Below are positions 45,087-57,500 of a stretch of 64,000 nt of DNA, piece after piece; within the stretch, counting starts at the first letter, position 1, and each line of letters starts with the position of its first letter. The position numbers and the translations under genes are program-made. The stretch lies in the NCBI RefSeq assembly GCF_947172395.1, contig NC_069084.1, forward strand, positions 19,035,418-19,099,417, written 5' to 3'. The notes under the pieces were generated by a model that was not told where the DNA came from, did no database searches, and saw only the letters and a program-made list of their open reading frames with translations. This stretch comes from Bicyclus anynana. Taxonomy: Eukaryota; Arthropoda; Insecta; Lepidoptera; Nymphalidae.

Positions 45087-48000
45087 ATGCGCGTCGTTCT
45101 GCTTCTGCTGTTTGCGCTGCTCACGCTGTGGGGGGTGGCGGATGCTGGTGAGATCTTTCTCTATCATTCTATCATCTCTATATCGTTATTATCATTATTA
45201 CAGTCCTTCTAGAAGAGAAGAGAGGATATGGATGGCGGGATTAGGGCTATCATGTTAAATTAACGGCTACTATCAAATGTTAATGATAACTTCATCATTC
45301 ATCATCATTGGTTCGGTAGCCACATTCTACTGCAAAGGCAATAAGCCGAGAAACTTAATTTGATCAACCTTTTCAAGATTCGTTTTATTGTTGCTTTAAA
45401 ATAAATATTATGATCTAATTACTATTGATAGATTCCCAGAAATAGAGAATCACGTTATTTAAATTCAAAAATGCTTAGTTTATTTATGACTAAAATGTAT
45501 GCATGTTGGGCACATTTTTTATCTTAGATTCTTTAATTTTCATCTTTGGTACCCAAATGATATCCAACCATATTAATTTATTAAATCCATTTCTATAATA
45601 TCTTTATTAATGTATGTTAAAATGGTGATATTTCATTAAAGAGAAATTTAGAACTTTATGATTTCTAGTAATTAGTTAGTATAATCTTAGTTGGGATGTT
45701 TTTTTTTTTAAATAAATAAAATTAATTATCTATGTACGTGCATATAGCATTAATTAAAAGAATGAGTTTATGCTCATCTAGAAGGCAGTTACCCTTTCAA
45801 TGGCTCTCATCTAATATAACTACGCGAACAAAAACCTAACAATAAAGCTTTTAGATTTCTTGTACAACGCACGCACACCAAACGCCGAACAAATGAAAGC
45901 TCGCGGGCTGAAGTGTATCCCGGGACGCACTTTCATTAAAGTCAGCCAAAAGAAGCTGCAGGCAGAAGACCAGTCCGAGGAGACCAGACGAACTCACATG
46001 AACACGCAAACTAAAGACGAAACTTGCCAAATTTGCGTGTGTTCCACGGAAGGAAAAGACTTATATTGTTCAAGGAGACCGGCCAGAAATGTCAACGAAT
46101 GTGTTAGACTGAGTCTTCTGAAGAAACGTATAGAAAAAAACTTGCCGTTTGAGCATGAAAGCTCACTGTCTTTTAGGATTAGGAGAGGTTAGTCCGGCTC
46201 AGTCCATTAGTTTACTGGATTCGTGTTGTATCAGTGCAGCTAGAATAACTACGTTGAATGTTTAGGTTCCCGAGAAATAGACGTCACTGTTAGCTAATAA
46301 TTTCTTGTAGATTCTCATTATTAAATTCTTTTTTCAACATTTCTTTCACGAAGATTACATCTGGCACAACGACGAAATACCGTACGAAGCTAAAGCGAGC
46401 TGCAAAAGAGCCACCTCTTACTACAGCAACAGTGTCAACGCTAACAACACTGACATTGACGTGGAGAGCGAGGTCGAGTCCCTGCTTGAGTATGCCAACA
46501 GAGCCGTCTGCTACTTCTGCGTCTGCTCCGTCGACGGCAACCATGCGGGCTGCATCACCAGAGACCCGTGGTATTGTCAATACTATAGGGACCTCAAAAA
46601 ACCTGGCGCTGCGAAGAAACGATACCGACAGTTATTCCTACAAGACAGACCGCCGTATTTTAGGCAAATATCGCATAGGTTAAGACGGACTATGGACGAT
46701 GGGATTTATACATATTATGAAGCCGGTACTGCGTGATGTTTATACGAACTAAATGTGGTTCTTGTTTTGTTTTTTTTAGCACCTTGCACCGTGTGTTTTT
46801 TCTTGATGTTGTAGAAATGTTTGATTTTTGTACAGGAAATTAAAAAAGATTATATTAATTTTCAATAGCTCTATTGAGGTATTAAACGAATATCGACAAA
46901 TTCAAAGCAGCATAATTGCAGTTTATACGATAATTAATGAAAAAAAATCGGTAGTTATACGTGCCCGGTCTTCACTAACTGGTTGTTTTTACAGTCAGGA
47001 ACATAATGTCACTAAGTTTAGGTGTGGTGCTTGTTACTAGAGTGTAGTGGTGAAATAAAATGGCAACTGTTAAAAAAAACATTCGCAAAGCACCGCATTG
47101 TCGCTAATCTGCAACCAATCATGCAAAAAAGTTCCAAAATTGTTTACGAAATGTCTATTTAAAATTAAGTATTTTGTTGTGTGTTCGTGGTTCAAACGTG
47201 AGATTGGTTGCAGGTGGCGACACGCTGTGCTGCAGCCACCCCGACGGGCACCGGCGCTCGCTGCACGAGCAGGTGAGGAGCAAGATACGGCTGATGAGGC
47301 GGAAGATGCCAAAGGAGAACATACTGTCGCGCAGCCCCCAAGGAGACTACGTTGATTTTATTGTCAACAACGATTAGAAGAACGAACACGATATACATCA
47401 ATGTTAGATGATAGAATCAATTAGAATTTGTGAAGAAACTAAATCAGAAGACATTACAGAAGTCCTTGTTTATAAATTACTTAATTTCTGTAAAATAATT
47501 AGTCTCTATTGTATTATACGATCGATAAAATCAGAAACAACGTGATCCATTATACTCATTTCAGTTCACTCCGGAATAAAGTCGCGTTAATTTTCTGTTC
47601 TTTCAGAGCGGCTCACTCACATTTATATTTTAGTATTCATCTTTGTGCAATTAAAAAAATGTGTTAAATGACACGTTTTAATTTTTTATACTTTTGTACT
47701 GTGTGTATTAATTTAATTTAATAAATATGTTTTCATTATTTAAAGAATTTCTATTCTAATTACCTGGTCACTCCTGATGATTTTAATTATTTAAAAAAAT
47801 ACTGTCCAATTATTTATTAGCACTTTAGCACTCTTTTGTTTCACACGTTTCAAGAATTTCTTTATAGATTATGGATTATTAATTAATGAGCACAAATTAT
47901 TTTAGCTGCACTGATTCTGACGCGTCTCCTACTTTGCTTGCACTGTTATTTACTTTAAGTTATACATATACCTATATATAAATAATGTTGCATTATTATA

Positions 48001-51000
48001 AATCACTTTGGTACTTATTAATATTTACAGCCTTTCAAACTAAAATAAATTGCCAGGTTTCATCATTTTTGACGATCGGAAATGATCGACTTCTTGAAAA
48101 CAGGGCAATTTACTTCAGTTTGGATTTTACATTATAAAATAATATAATAAGAAGAAAGAAGCACTTAATAGGAAGTACATAATCAAAATTTAAAGTCAGC
48201 AATAGACAACTAGGTGAATACTATCAATCATCAGATGCAAAATCGCTTTACATGTCTACATTCTAAAGTCAACATCTTCGGAGGATGCTGCGGTTTTTCA
48301 AAGAATTTCTGTCGGATCTGGATGATGTTGTCGCTTGGACAACAACTAGTCATAAATATATGAATGACTCACTTATTTCACTTCCACAGTAATAATACCC
48401 GCTTCTATTGACATATATTAAACTGCAAGTTAACTCAACATTGTAATGTATATTTTCCAGTGGGAGAGGAAGTAATAAATAACTCTAAATGCATTCCATT
48501 TGTCTCCGAATATACCGATTGCAATGACGGTAAGTTTTTAAATTCCTAATCACTCACGTTCAGAATATTTGAAATGAAATCTAAACCTAATAACTACAAA
48601 TATTATAAGGTAGTGTAAAAAATAGTAAAAACCTTCTTTAATAATAAAATGTATTTTAATTCTTAAAAGTAGGTTATTATAACGAGTGTATAGAATAGAT
48701 GGTTTTCAGAAAACTATTGCTCAGGATGCAGCCATTGCAAATGTAATGCGACAGGTCAGTGGGAGTGCGACGAAGTGACCATGTGCCCTGTACTGGAGGA
48801 CTCTACATACGACAACGATATTACCGAAGAGAACCCCATACGAGTGATATCTGCTATAGATAACATACAGCAGTATATTAGTTAGTTTCTACTTTATTTT
48901 TGACCCTGGGAAATGCTTTAACGCATCCCGGCCGAAGACTGCACAGACAGAACTGAGCAGTCTACGGGCGGATATGACTGTCCAGAATACCTACTTAAAC
49001 CACCTGTTAAACTATGGAATTATTAACATACATATACTTCAATGATATTTCTGTTCGATTTTGGTCATTATATTTTCTCGTTTTGTCAAACGATTGCTAA
49101 CCGCTAATTGTTAGCAGGCTTACTTACAATCTGTACGCAGAATAAAAGTGTATTTTTGTCGAAACTTTTTGTTTTGGCGAAACTTTTTGGCCAAGATTGT
49201 TTATAAACTGAGTATTTCTAAATGTACGCCTTTAGCCTTTACTTATTTTTTTCAGAAACGAAAAATGAAAAGACTCGTAAGCTCGTGCCATCGCCACCAA
49301 ACGATGAAGACGAACTGATTGGTAAGTCAATATGTTAAGGCATTAGAACTCAAATACATCATACCACCTCTTCATATTCTTTGATATCTTTCAAATCTAA
49401 CTTATTTTTAATATTATTTTCAGGTTACTTATTAGTCATAACTAGATGATTTAAATATTAAATATTGAAATATAGCACGTTCTTTCATTTTTCGAGCACC
49501 AAATTATATTTTTCTAGTACTTCTACTACTGCAGGTAAGATTTATTCTGAAATGTTTCACCATACTCCAATTTGCCTAAACATCTTTAATAGTTCCAGAA
49601 CAAAGTCCTCAAGTAGAAACTTTCGAAACGTGGTTTTCGAGACAGAAAAGAGAAGTGAAAGATGATTCTGCAGACAAATCTAATGTAAACACTACTGTTA
49701 AATTCTTCCATACAGTGGATGAAATAAATGAAGGTGAGCTTCTCGGTGAAGTGTACCTAATGATTTCTAAGATTTGCCTTAAATCTACTTTTCTCCTCTT
49801 CTTAATTTTTTATTTAATTTGTTTACAAATTAAAGAACTAGAAGCAAATAGTTTTAATTTTAAAAGAAATTAAAGTAAAATAGAAAATGAAATGAAAATA
49901 ATTATAAAGTTTTGAATTGTGAAAATGGCGTTGCTTCATTATAGTAGTGTTTAACAATAGCTCTACAAAGTCATATTTTTAATAAATACAAATAAAATTT
50001 TGCAGATACCCTGAAGACATCAAATAAAACTGGAACATTAGAGGCACATAAGGTACAATTAAACAAATTACCAAAAATATCACGAAGGACAAATTTACTA
50101 GACCACATTAACAAAACTGCACAAAGTACGCTTCATATAGAATATAATCAACCACAAGATTATGAACATCACATAGCGGAAAATAAAATAGACTCAGTTT
50201 CTCACATTGCAAATAAGCTAGATGAAAATGAGCTACAGAAAATTATCGGTAATTATTCACAAAGTACAAAAGACAAAGACTTGTCAAAGCTTGTCGTAAA
50301 TGAACTAAAACCGGGAAATGAAATCATTGGAGGTAAAAATGTTACACCAATATCAAACATTACTTTCACCCCAGAGAATGATACCTTAACAGCAATGGCG
50401 TTTATTGCTGGTAACCTTTTGACTAAACTATGGAATATTGAGAAAGATGCAGGTGATGATTCCGTCGAAACTGAAATACTCAAGCATGAAAAAATAAACA
50501 ACTTGCTAGATTTATTTAAAGAACCACTCAGTATTCGGCAAGAATTTTTTTTAAAGAATGCCTTAGAAAAACTATCAGATTCACTCAGTAAAAATAGAGG
50601 TGTGAATAATGTCTCAATTTGCGAAACAGTTACAGGACCAGACATTTATTATAATAGTGACGAAATAAGCGATAAGGGTAACAGGGGACTGGCTAAAGAC
50701 AATGAAACCAAATGTGTGCAGAATGAATATAGTAAAATGTCAAATGTACCAGAAAACCAATACAATGTAACCGTTGGTGTAGTTTCAGAACTACATAATG
50801 TTTTAGGTTTGATTAAAAAATTTGAGACTGTACAGGAAAATATAAAGAATATGAAACAATTAAAAGCTCCTAAACAACTAAATTCTAATCCAAGTGCTAC
50901 TGATAAGAATTCACCATTTGAACTTTTTGGAACACTGTTGGATAAAATTACAAAACTGTTAATTCCAAATAGAAGTAAAGTTAGGAAAGTGACAAACAGA

Positions 51001-52713
51001 CTGCAAAATTCATATCAATTTGCGAAAAAAAGTAACGTCAATAATGTTTATGAAACTAAATTTAATATAAGTTTAGGTAAAATGAATATAACTATGAAAG
51101 ATAAGTTACTTCTAGATTATCTAAGACATATTGACAATAATCCACAATGCCTTTTACGGAAAAATAAACAAGAAAATTATAGTCCCGATATGAATATTGA
51201 AGGAAATATCCTTAACAATTTATCGGAATTTTTCAAAATAAAATCATTTGTTGATTTAATGAAAATAACACAATCTGAAGATATCACTACAAAAATTCCT
51301 GAACTTACGACGTTCACGACTGGAATTCCTATTGAAAGCTCAAGTTTAAAAAGTTTGTTAAGGAATAACTTTATAGGTGAAACCATAAAATTAAAAACTC
51401 CGACAGATAAGCTCAAAATGCATTTAAAAGCAATTATTGATGACTTACAACAATTACAAAAAGAACATGGTATACATAATGGTAAAAATATTAGTGTTAT
51501 GGATGCTATGCCTTGCATTTTTAAAATCCTGAACACTAACATGTATTCAAACAAAAATGATTTACAGAACATAATTCAAATAAAGCCTTTAGATAAACTC
51601 AATAGTTTGTTAGAAACGTTAAAAATTGAATTCCAGGCTGATTTACCAACACGTAGAAACAATATAATGCCTCACGATATACCAAAATCAACAAAAATAT
51701 GGGAAAGAATGATCAAAAACATTAATAATGGTCACATAAATACACGCAGAAATTTTAAAATAGATAAACCAAAAACATTTGAGGAACTAAAACGTGATAT
51801 GGATAAAGTTGAACTTATGGGTAATACTTACAAAAATTTTGCTATACTTTCCGAGATACCACCTCATAAACGATTAATGTTATTAAAAACTTTGGAAGCT
51901 GATACTAAACAACAGTCAATTGCTTTATCTAATATTAAAAAGTCAGTGAAAACTCTTAATGAATTGTCTGTAAATAAACGTAATGATATTGAAGAATTCA
52001 TTGACAACGTTGAGAACAATGTCCGTCTGAGCAATAAGGTGTTAAAAAGTCTATACAAAATAAAAAATAATATAAATAAAAAGTCTGAAGTAGAAAAAAT
52101 AGTAACTAACAGAAATGAGCAAGCAGTAAGGTTACCGGAATTTTTGAACGAACCTATAAAAGACGTTAAATATAAATATAATAATATCAAGTTTAGCAGA
52201 GATCATATTTTGAACCAACTTATAATGAATCGCGTGCGACTTTATTTGAAGTCCAAGGAGGCCAGTGGTTCCGATCTCGTTAATGATATAAACTTTAATA
52301 TCGGTAAAAGGATTATGGTTCTTATTCAGTGTGGAAATCTGAATGTTGCCAAAGAGCTATTCAAAATATTTTTGGCTAACAAACAAAAAGAAGAAAAGTT
52401 GTCCAAAAATAAAGGTAGATTTACATATTCTGCTTGAATTTTATTGTAACATCTTCCTTATAAATCTTTTAAATTCTAAGCAATACAAAATAAATGCATA
52501 ATATGTATCAAAATAAACCGATTTTTGATATATACTATTATTTAACAACCATTTTAATTATATTTTGCATTTCTAGATTTTACTACAGCTGTAAAACGTT
52601 CAAAGAAAAGAAATCCCCTGTTTTTTGCACAAAGTGAGCCACATATGAGATCTGAAGAACCAAAAAGAGAACTTGGTGTAGAGACACAAGATAATTTTTA
52701 TAAACTTTTTTAA
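45087..52713 (+). CDS. Gene A: large secreted proprotein-like protein, Cys modules plus Lys/Asn-rich region
   Basis: Exons 45087-45147, 45855-46187, 46354-46725, 48461-48529, 48710-48880, 49256-49321, 49593-49733, 50006-52414 and 52577-52713 give 1252 residues; every intron is phase 1. Residues 1-19 are a signal peptide (MRVVLLLLFALLTLWGVADA). Two Cys modules follow (CQICVC and CYFCVC cores), then a two-exon module, CIPFVSEYTDC with YCSGCSHCKCNATGQWEC, resembling pacifastin/VWC domains. The rest, mainly one 803-residue exon, is Lys/Asn/Ile-rich, predicted helical, with many Asn-x-Ser/Thr sites. Furin-type sites: RQKR|E at 374-377, and dibasic KR sites near the C-terminus (PKR|E at 1236-1238). 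Donors at 46726 and 48881 (GTTAGT) are weak. AATAAA at 52768. Gene B shares the architecture. I do not recognise the family; no function is assigned. Confidence 0.72.
47214..47377 (+). CDS. Alternative last exon of gene A (short form, 309 residues)
   Basis: Acceptor ttggttgcag is followed by a phase-1-compatible frame GGDTLCCSHPDGHRRSLHEQ and on to FIVNND and TAG. It joins the exon ending at 46725 in frame. The exon is GC-rich, ends 198 bases before an AATAAA, and has no usable phase-1 donor to reach the next exon. It is therefore best read as a mutually exclusive terminal exon: the short form would keep the signal peptide and two Cys modules and lack the Lys/Asn-rich part. Alternatively 45087-47377 is a complete gene and the exons from 48461 belong to another gene whose start I cannot find. 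Confidence 0.62.
47575..47580 (+). terminator. Polyadenylation signal AATAAA for the short form
   Basis: A canonical hexamer 198 bases after the TAG at 47377 and about 880 bases before the next exon. It supports a transcript ending here. Confidence 0.6.
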
Positions 52714-52773
52714 GGCATTGATATATTGTGTTTATAATGAAGTGTACATAAACTTAGTTAAAATATAAATAAA

Positions 52774-54584
52774 GTTAGTTTTATACTTTTCTTTAAATAA
52801 GATAATGTTTTATTTAAACAAAATGCCACTAAAAACATGTTCATATGAAGTAAAGCAAACACAGAACGCCACAGGAAACATAATTATGTACCTGCGCTGC
52901 CATTTTCGCATTGGTGGGGCCACCAGATAGATAGGCATATGAATGTGGCTATATGAATTATGAACACAGAACGCCTGTGTATGAATATATCATTCATATT
53001 ATTATTGAATTTCTATCAATTAAAAAAATATTATTACGGGTATAACTTGCCAGTTGTTTTATTAAATATTTTTTTAAAACAAGTTCCAAAAACAAGGAGG
53101 TTCTATATTCGGCTGTTATATTATGTATGACTTTTGTGTGTGTTTGTGAGATTACGGGGATAAAATATAGCCTATGACACTCGTAAATAACGTGTCTTTT
53201 TAGTGTTTTTTTTAATTCGGGTTAGTTGATCCAGAGATTACCCCCTACAACACCACAAAACCTGTATATAATAGTAGTCTATGAGTGTTCCTAAATCCTA
53301 AACAACGGTGTACAGACAGACAGATCGGTTCTGTTGTAGCAAGTAGAGGGAGTAACAATCACGTGGTGCGCCTGCATGGCTGCCGATCACGAGCTCCTGG
53401 GTTCGAATCCTGGGTCCAGCTATAAGATGCTAAAACTTTCTTTCATTTCACAATTTTCAGAGCAAATTTTCAGCTCTGAGTTAGGAGATGGTGGTGTTAC
53501 ACTCCGTGCCTCGGAGTAAACGTTAACATTCGGACATCATCGTTGCATCGATCTATGTCATGAAATAGTTATCATTAACATCTGATATTGCTCGATATAG
53601 AATTCAATATTATAACTCTAACCCACCATCGTGCATTGGAGCGGCGTGGTGGGCCTGAGCTCCATCCCCTCTTCTATAATGAAGGAGATCTGGCCTTGGG
53701 TCAGAATAACTAACTAGGCCCAGAATAAAAAACTTGGGCGTTAAAATAGGCTTATGATGATAAATTACAGGACTATTAATACTGATTAAGTGTGAAGGGT
53801 GGTGGTAGCTTACTTCGTCAACAATGCCACTGATGTAACACGAGATGTTTGTGCTTACTGCATACGTGCGCCGGCGCCAGGGGCGGACTGCACCTTTCGT
53901 ATTCAAATTCAAATTTCTTTATTTGCAAATTGTAAAATTAACAGCAGGTTGATTCACTACACACTGTGTTTACGAATGTTAGTTGACATATACGAAATGG
54001 AGATTCTATGTAACAAATGTTATTCGGTCGGGCGGCTTTTAGTCGCGCGTCAAAGAGGACGCACACGACCGGGAACACTATATTTGAACGGAAAAATTAA
54101 TAGAATGACTGGGGCTCGCGAAGCGCTCTGGATCGATTGACTTCGCGGACAGGTTCGCGGCGGTCCGTACAGCCCCTGTAGCTGACGCTTCGAAAACTAG
54201 AAGGATGTATGGGAATGACATTTGCTATCGACTGGTCACGTGATCAAAATCTGTCATTCCCGTAAAGAGTTAGCGATCGTAGAAAGAGAATCGACGTGCT
54301 ACTTGGCTAGTGGGGCAGGAGTATGCATTGTACGCGTGGACTGTGACTCTCCCAACTACGCGTAACACAGGAACGCACAACTTCACAAGCTTAGCCTTTG
54401 TCATTTGATATAAAGTAAGAAAGTGACGAAAATTCTGGGTATACCAACTATCCAATACTTATAGGAAGGTGCTGAAACTTTTACGTACTCGTCACAATAC
54501 GCCTCTGGTGCCGTATCAAGCGAGTTAGCGGCGTGTTTACAAACATGTGCAGCCGCGCGGCGCTGCGCCGGCTCAGTCCGCAGC
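52774..54584. other. Spacer between genes A and B
   Basis: It holds dispersed-repeat pieces (53080-53290, 'aagttccaaaaacaaggagg' and 'taaaatatagcctatgacac'), a tRNA-like SINE (53350-53530), a SINE tail (53635-53770) and 'ttcaaatttctttatttgca' at about 53905. A promoter for gene B is expected just before 54585; no TATA box was identified. Confidence 0.5.
53350..53530 (+). mobile_element. tRNA-derived SINE, tRNA-like head intact
   Basis: The head 'gtggtgcgcctgcatggctg' and 'gagctcctgggttcgaatcc' match A- and B-box spacing. The 3' part reads 'agctctgagttaggagatgg' and 'ccgtgcctcggagta'. There is no proper acceptor stem, so this is not a functional tRNA gene. Confidence 0.75.
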
Positions 54585-57500
54585 ATGCTGGCGTTCATGC
54601 TCCTGCTCCACCACGCCGCCGCCAGGGGTGAGTGTCACTACTGTACCTAGGTATCATCATCATCATCATAATCATCATTGAGCCGTGATATCCCAGTGTA
54701 TAATATGACCTCTGTCTTCGATTCGGAGGTTAAAATTCGGTCCGAGCACGCACTTCCAACTTTTCAGTTATGTGCAGTTCAAGAAATTAAATATCACGTG
54801 TCTCAAAAAGTGAAGGATAAACATGGTGAGGAAACCTGCATACCTACGTGTGTGAAGTCTGCTAATCCATATTGGGCTAGCGTGGTGGACTATCGGCCTA
54901 ACCCCTCTCATTCTGAAATAAGACTCGTACTCAACAGTGAGTCGTGGGTTTTTAATTATGTTGTAACAACGGCTGTTTGATGATGTAAACTACTGGACCG
55001 AATTGAAAAATTCTTTCACAATAGAAAGCTACATTATTAGGGAGTAACATAGGCTTTATTTTATCTCTATAAAAAACTAGTCGACTAAAGTTCCAACTAA
55101 ATCGACCTAAGTACGTTTTTTTAAGGCTCCTTTTCAGCTCGTCAACTCGTCAAAAGTAATTTACAGAATTTACAGTAAACAGAAGCCTACGTGTTAATCC
55201 AGGGTATAATCTACTCGTATTTTCTTTAGTTCAGTATTAGTGGCATGAGTGAACCAATATGCATATTTCATACGAACTTTCTCCTTTAAAATATTAAAAT
55301 ATGATTGCAACTACCCGCTCTTATACGGGATAAAATACAAAGAAAGGCATTTATTTGTACCACGACCTTTATAATGTTCTGAAATTGATACCAAGTGACG
55401 CAGTGTTTACTGAAAGTGTCATAACTCAGAATTGTGCGACGCGTCTGACTGTTTATAGTTGGTAATGTTTGCTTCTTTTTCATTTTCCTGTTGTTCCTGT
55501 GTGTGGTTGTTTAGAAAACTTTAAGCTTTTTACCCGACTGCTACAAGGGTTATGTTTTTCGCGCGTATCTTGTATGTATGTATGTATGTAATATTCTTTA
55601 TTACCTCATATCTTCCAAACCGCTGGACGGATTTACGTAATTAAGCTATCATTAGATTTGTCTCAATAACCCAAGTGTTCTTAGATAGGTGAAATTAAAA
55701 AAAACAACAAGACGACTCTGAGACGCTATAGACTCGAGGTGAAAAAAAAATTTTTTTTTTTACTATTGCAACATGGGTATCAAAATCAAGGGCTTTTTGT
55801 GAGAAATTCAAAATGGTATATCATAGCCATGTTAAAAAAAACTATAATTAGAAAAACGTTATTTATTAAGTAAACAGGTTATTGTAGATCAAGTATAAGT
55901 TTTTGTTGGTAAGCACTTATAAAACAAATCACATTAAATACTAAAAATTAACTTGACGATTTGTGGTTTCATGTTATTGGATATTTTCTGTACGTGTATG
56001 TGTCCTCTACACGTATATAGGTACGCACTTTCATCGTGCGCCGCGATTTTAAAAAGAAGTGCGAATCCTTTTAAACTTCAAAGTTTTGCCTTTTCCTGAT
56101 AGTTACAAATTCATTTATATCAAGTATTTCGCGAGCATTTTTAAAAAGTCTAAGCTGTGACTCTCTAATGTTTTATCATATCGACAGATTCCAACAGTAA
56201 TTATAAGTTTTATTTGTATGTAATTCCAGGCAGCCCTCAAGAGCCTCATGTATTCAAAAATATATCGTCGTGCCCCGACGTTGGCTACTACTTCACGACG
56301 GAGCCGGTCGCCAACGCGCTGGAGCCGGCCTGCTTGCTCTGCTTCTGTCGCGAGGATGACGCGCTGTGCTGGCGCAGACAGCTTAGTCGGTGCGACCAGC
56401 GGTACCACCAGCTCAGAGAGGGAAAGAGGTGAAGAGTAGCGCTCCAAAGAGTCATCATTATCAGCGTATTTTAACGACCACAGGACCAGGCTTTCCTCCC
56501 TTTATGAAAGGGGATATGGAGCTTAGAATCACCACACTGCTACAATGCGGGTTTGCGGGGTTCTGGGCTTCTTCTGATTATGTTAAGTTAACAGCCTCTA
56601 TCAGATGTTGACGATTTTGACCGGGAGCGAAGGCTTAACGTACTACTACTCTCTTCGAGATACCACCACTTCTCCGGGCTAAGATGTACTGAAAATTTCT
56701 TAGAAACTCAGTAAGTATTTATGATACGATCCATGCCATGATCATAACCTGACCAAAGAGACCTTGAGAGATTCCCTTAAAGACTGAAACTCAAATAGAA
56801 AGTTAACAGAGATTTTTGTGACATAGCTCGTTGAAGGAAATGCTGCCTAGCAGCATAGTCATTTTTAGATTTGGTAGAAAATGCAACAAGAAATTAGAAA
56901 TCTTTTATTTCGACTCACAAAAGTAGTGATTTATTAGTTTGATTAGTCCGAAGAGTTCACATTCGGCTTGCTTCTAATTCTCGTACTTATTTACAGGGTC
57001 CACAGAGTGCGCAGGAGTCCCGGCCTTGCAGATATTTTCTTTCGGGGTACCGACAAGGATAGTGAGTGTGACAGATCCGCTGATATCTTTGCCATCATTG
57101 CCGAATATTTTTTTAGAGTTTAGATTATTCAATTCGCATATGATTATTCATCCGCAGTATATACAAGATTCCCACTTATTTAGAAAGGAAAGACAAAAAT
57201 ATTAGATAGATACATTTTTACTTAATTTTAAGAATTTACTAGCTGACGCCACGCGGTTTGACCCGCGTGGTTCCCGTTCCCGTAGAAATACGGAGATAAT
57301 ATATAGCCTATAGCCTTCCACGATAAATGGGCTATCTGACACTGAATTTTGAAATCGGACCAGTAGTTCCCGAGATTAACGCGTTCAAGCAAACAAACAA
57401 ATTTTTTAGCTTTATAATATTAGTATAGATTCGTGAAATAGTTGCATAAAGTTGTCATTTTTACTTCATATCAATTTTTATTCGATCTATGCTTTGATTT

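Noticed and set aside
47214..47273. Internal exon of gene A ending at CAG|GTGAGG
   Set aside because: The donor is excellent but phase 0, whereas the next exon accepts phase 1; the terminal-exon reading fits better.
49424..49450. Extra exon of gene A after 'attttcag' at 49424
   Set aside because: It opens in phase 1 but meets TGA within nine codons; skipping to 49593 keeps the frame.
53361..53430. Possible tRNA gene on the plus strand
   Set aside because: B box is good but the arms do not fold into a cloverleaf with a proper acceptor stem; it is a SINE head.
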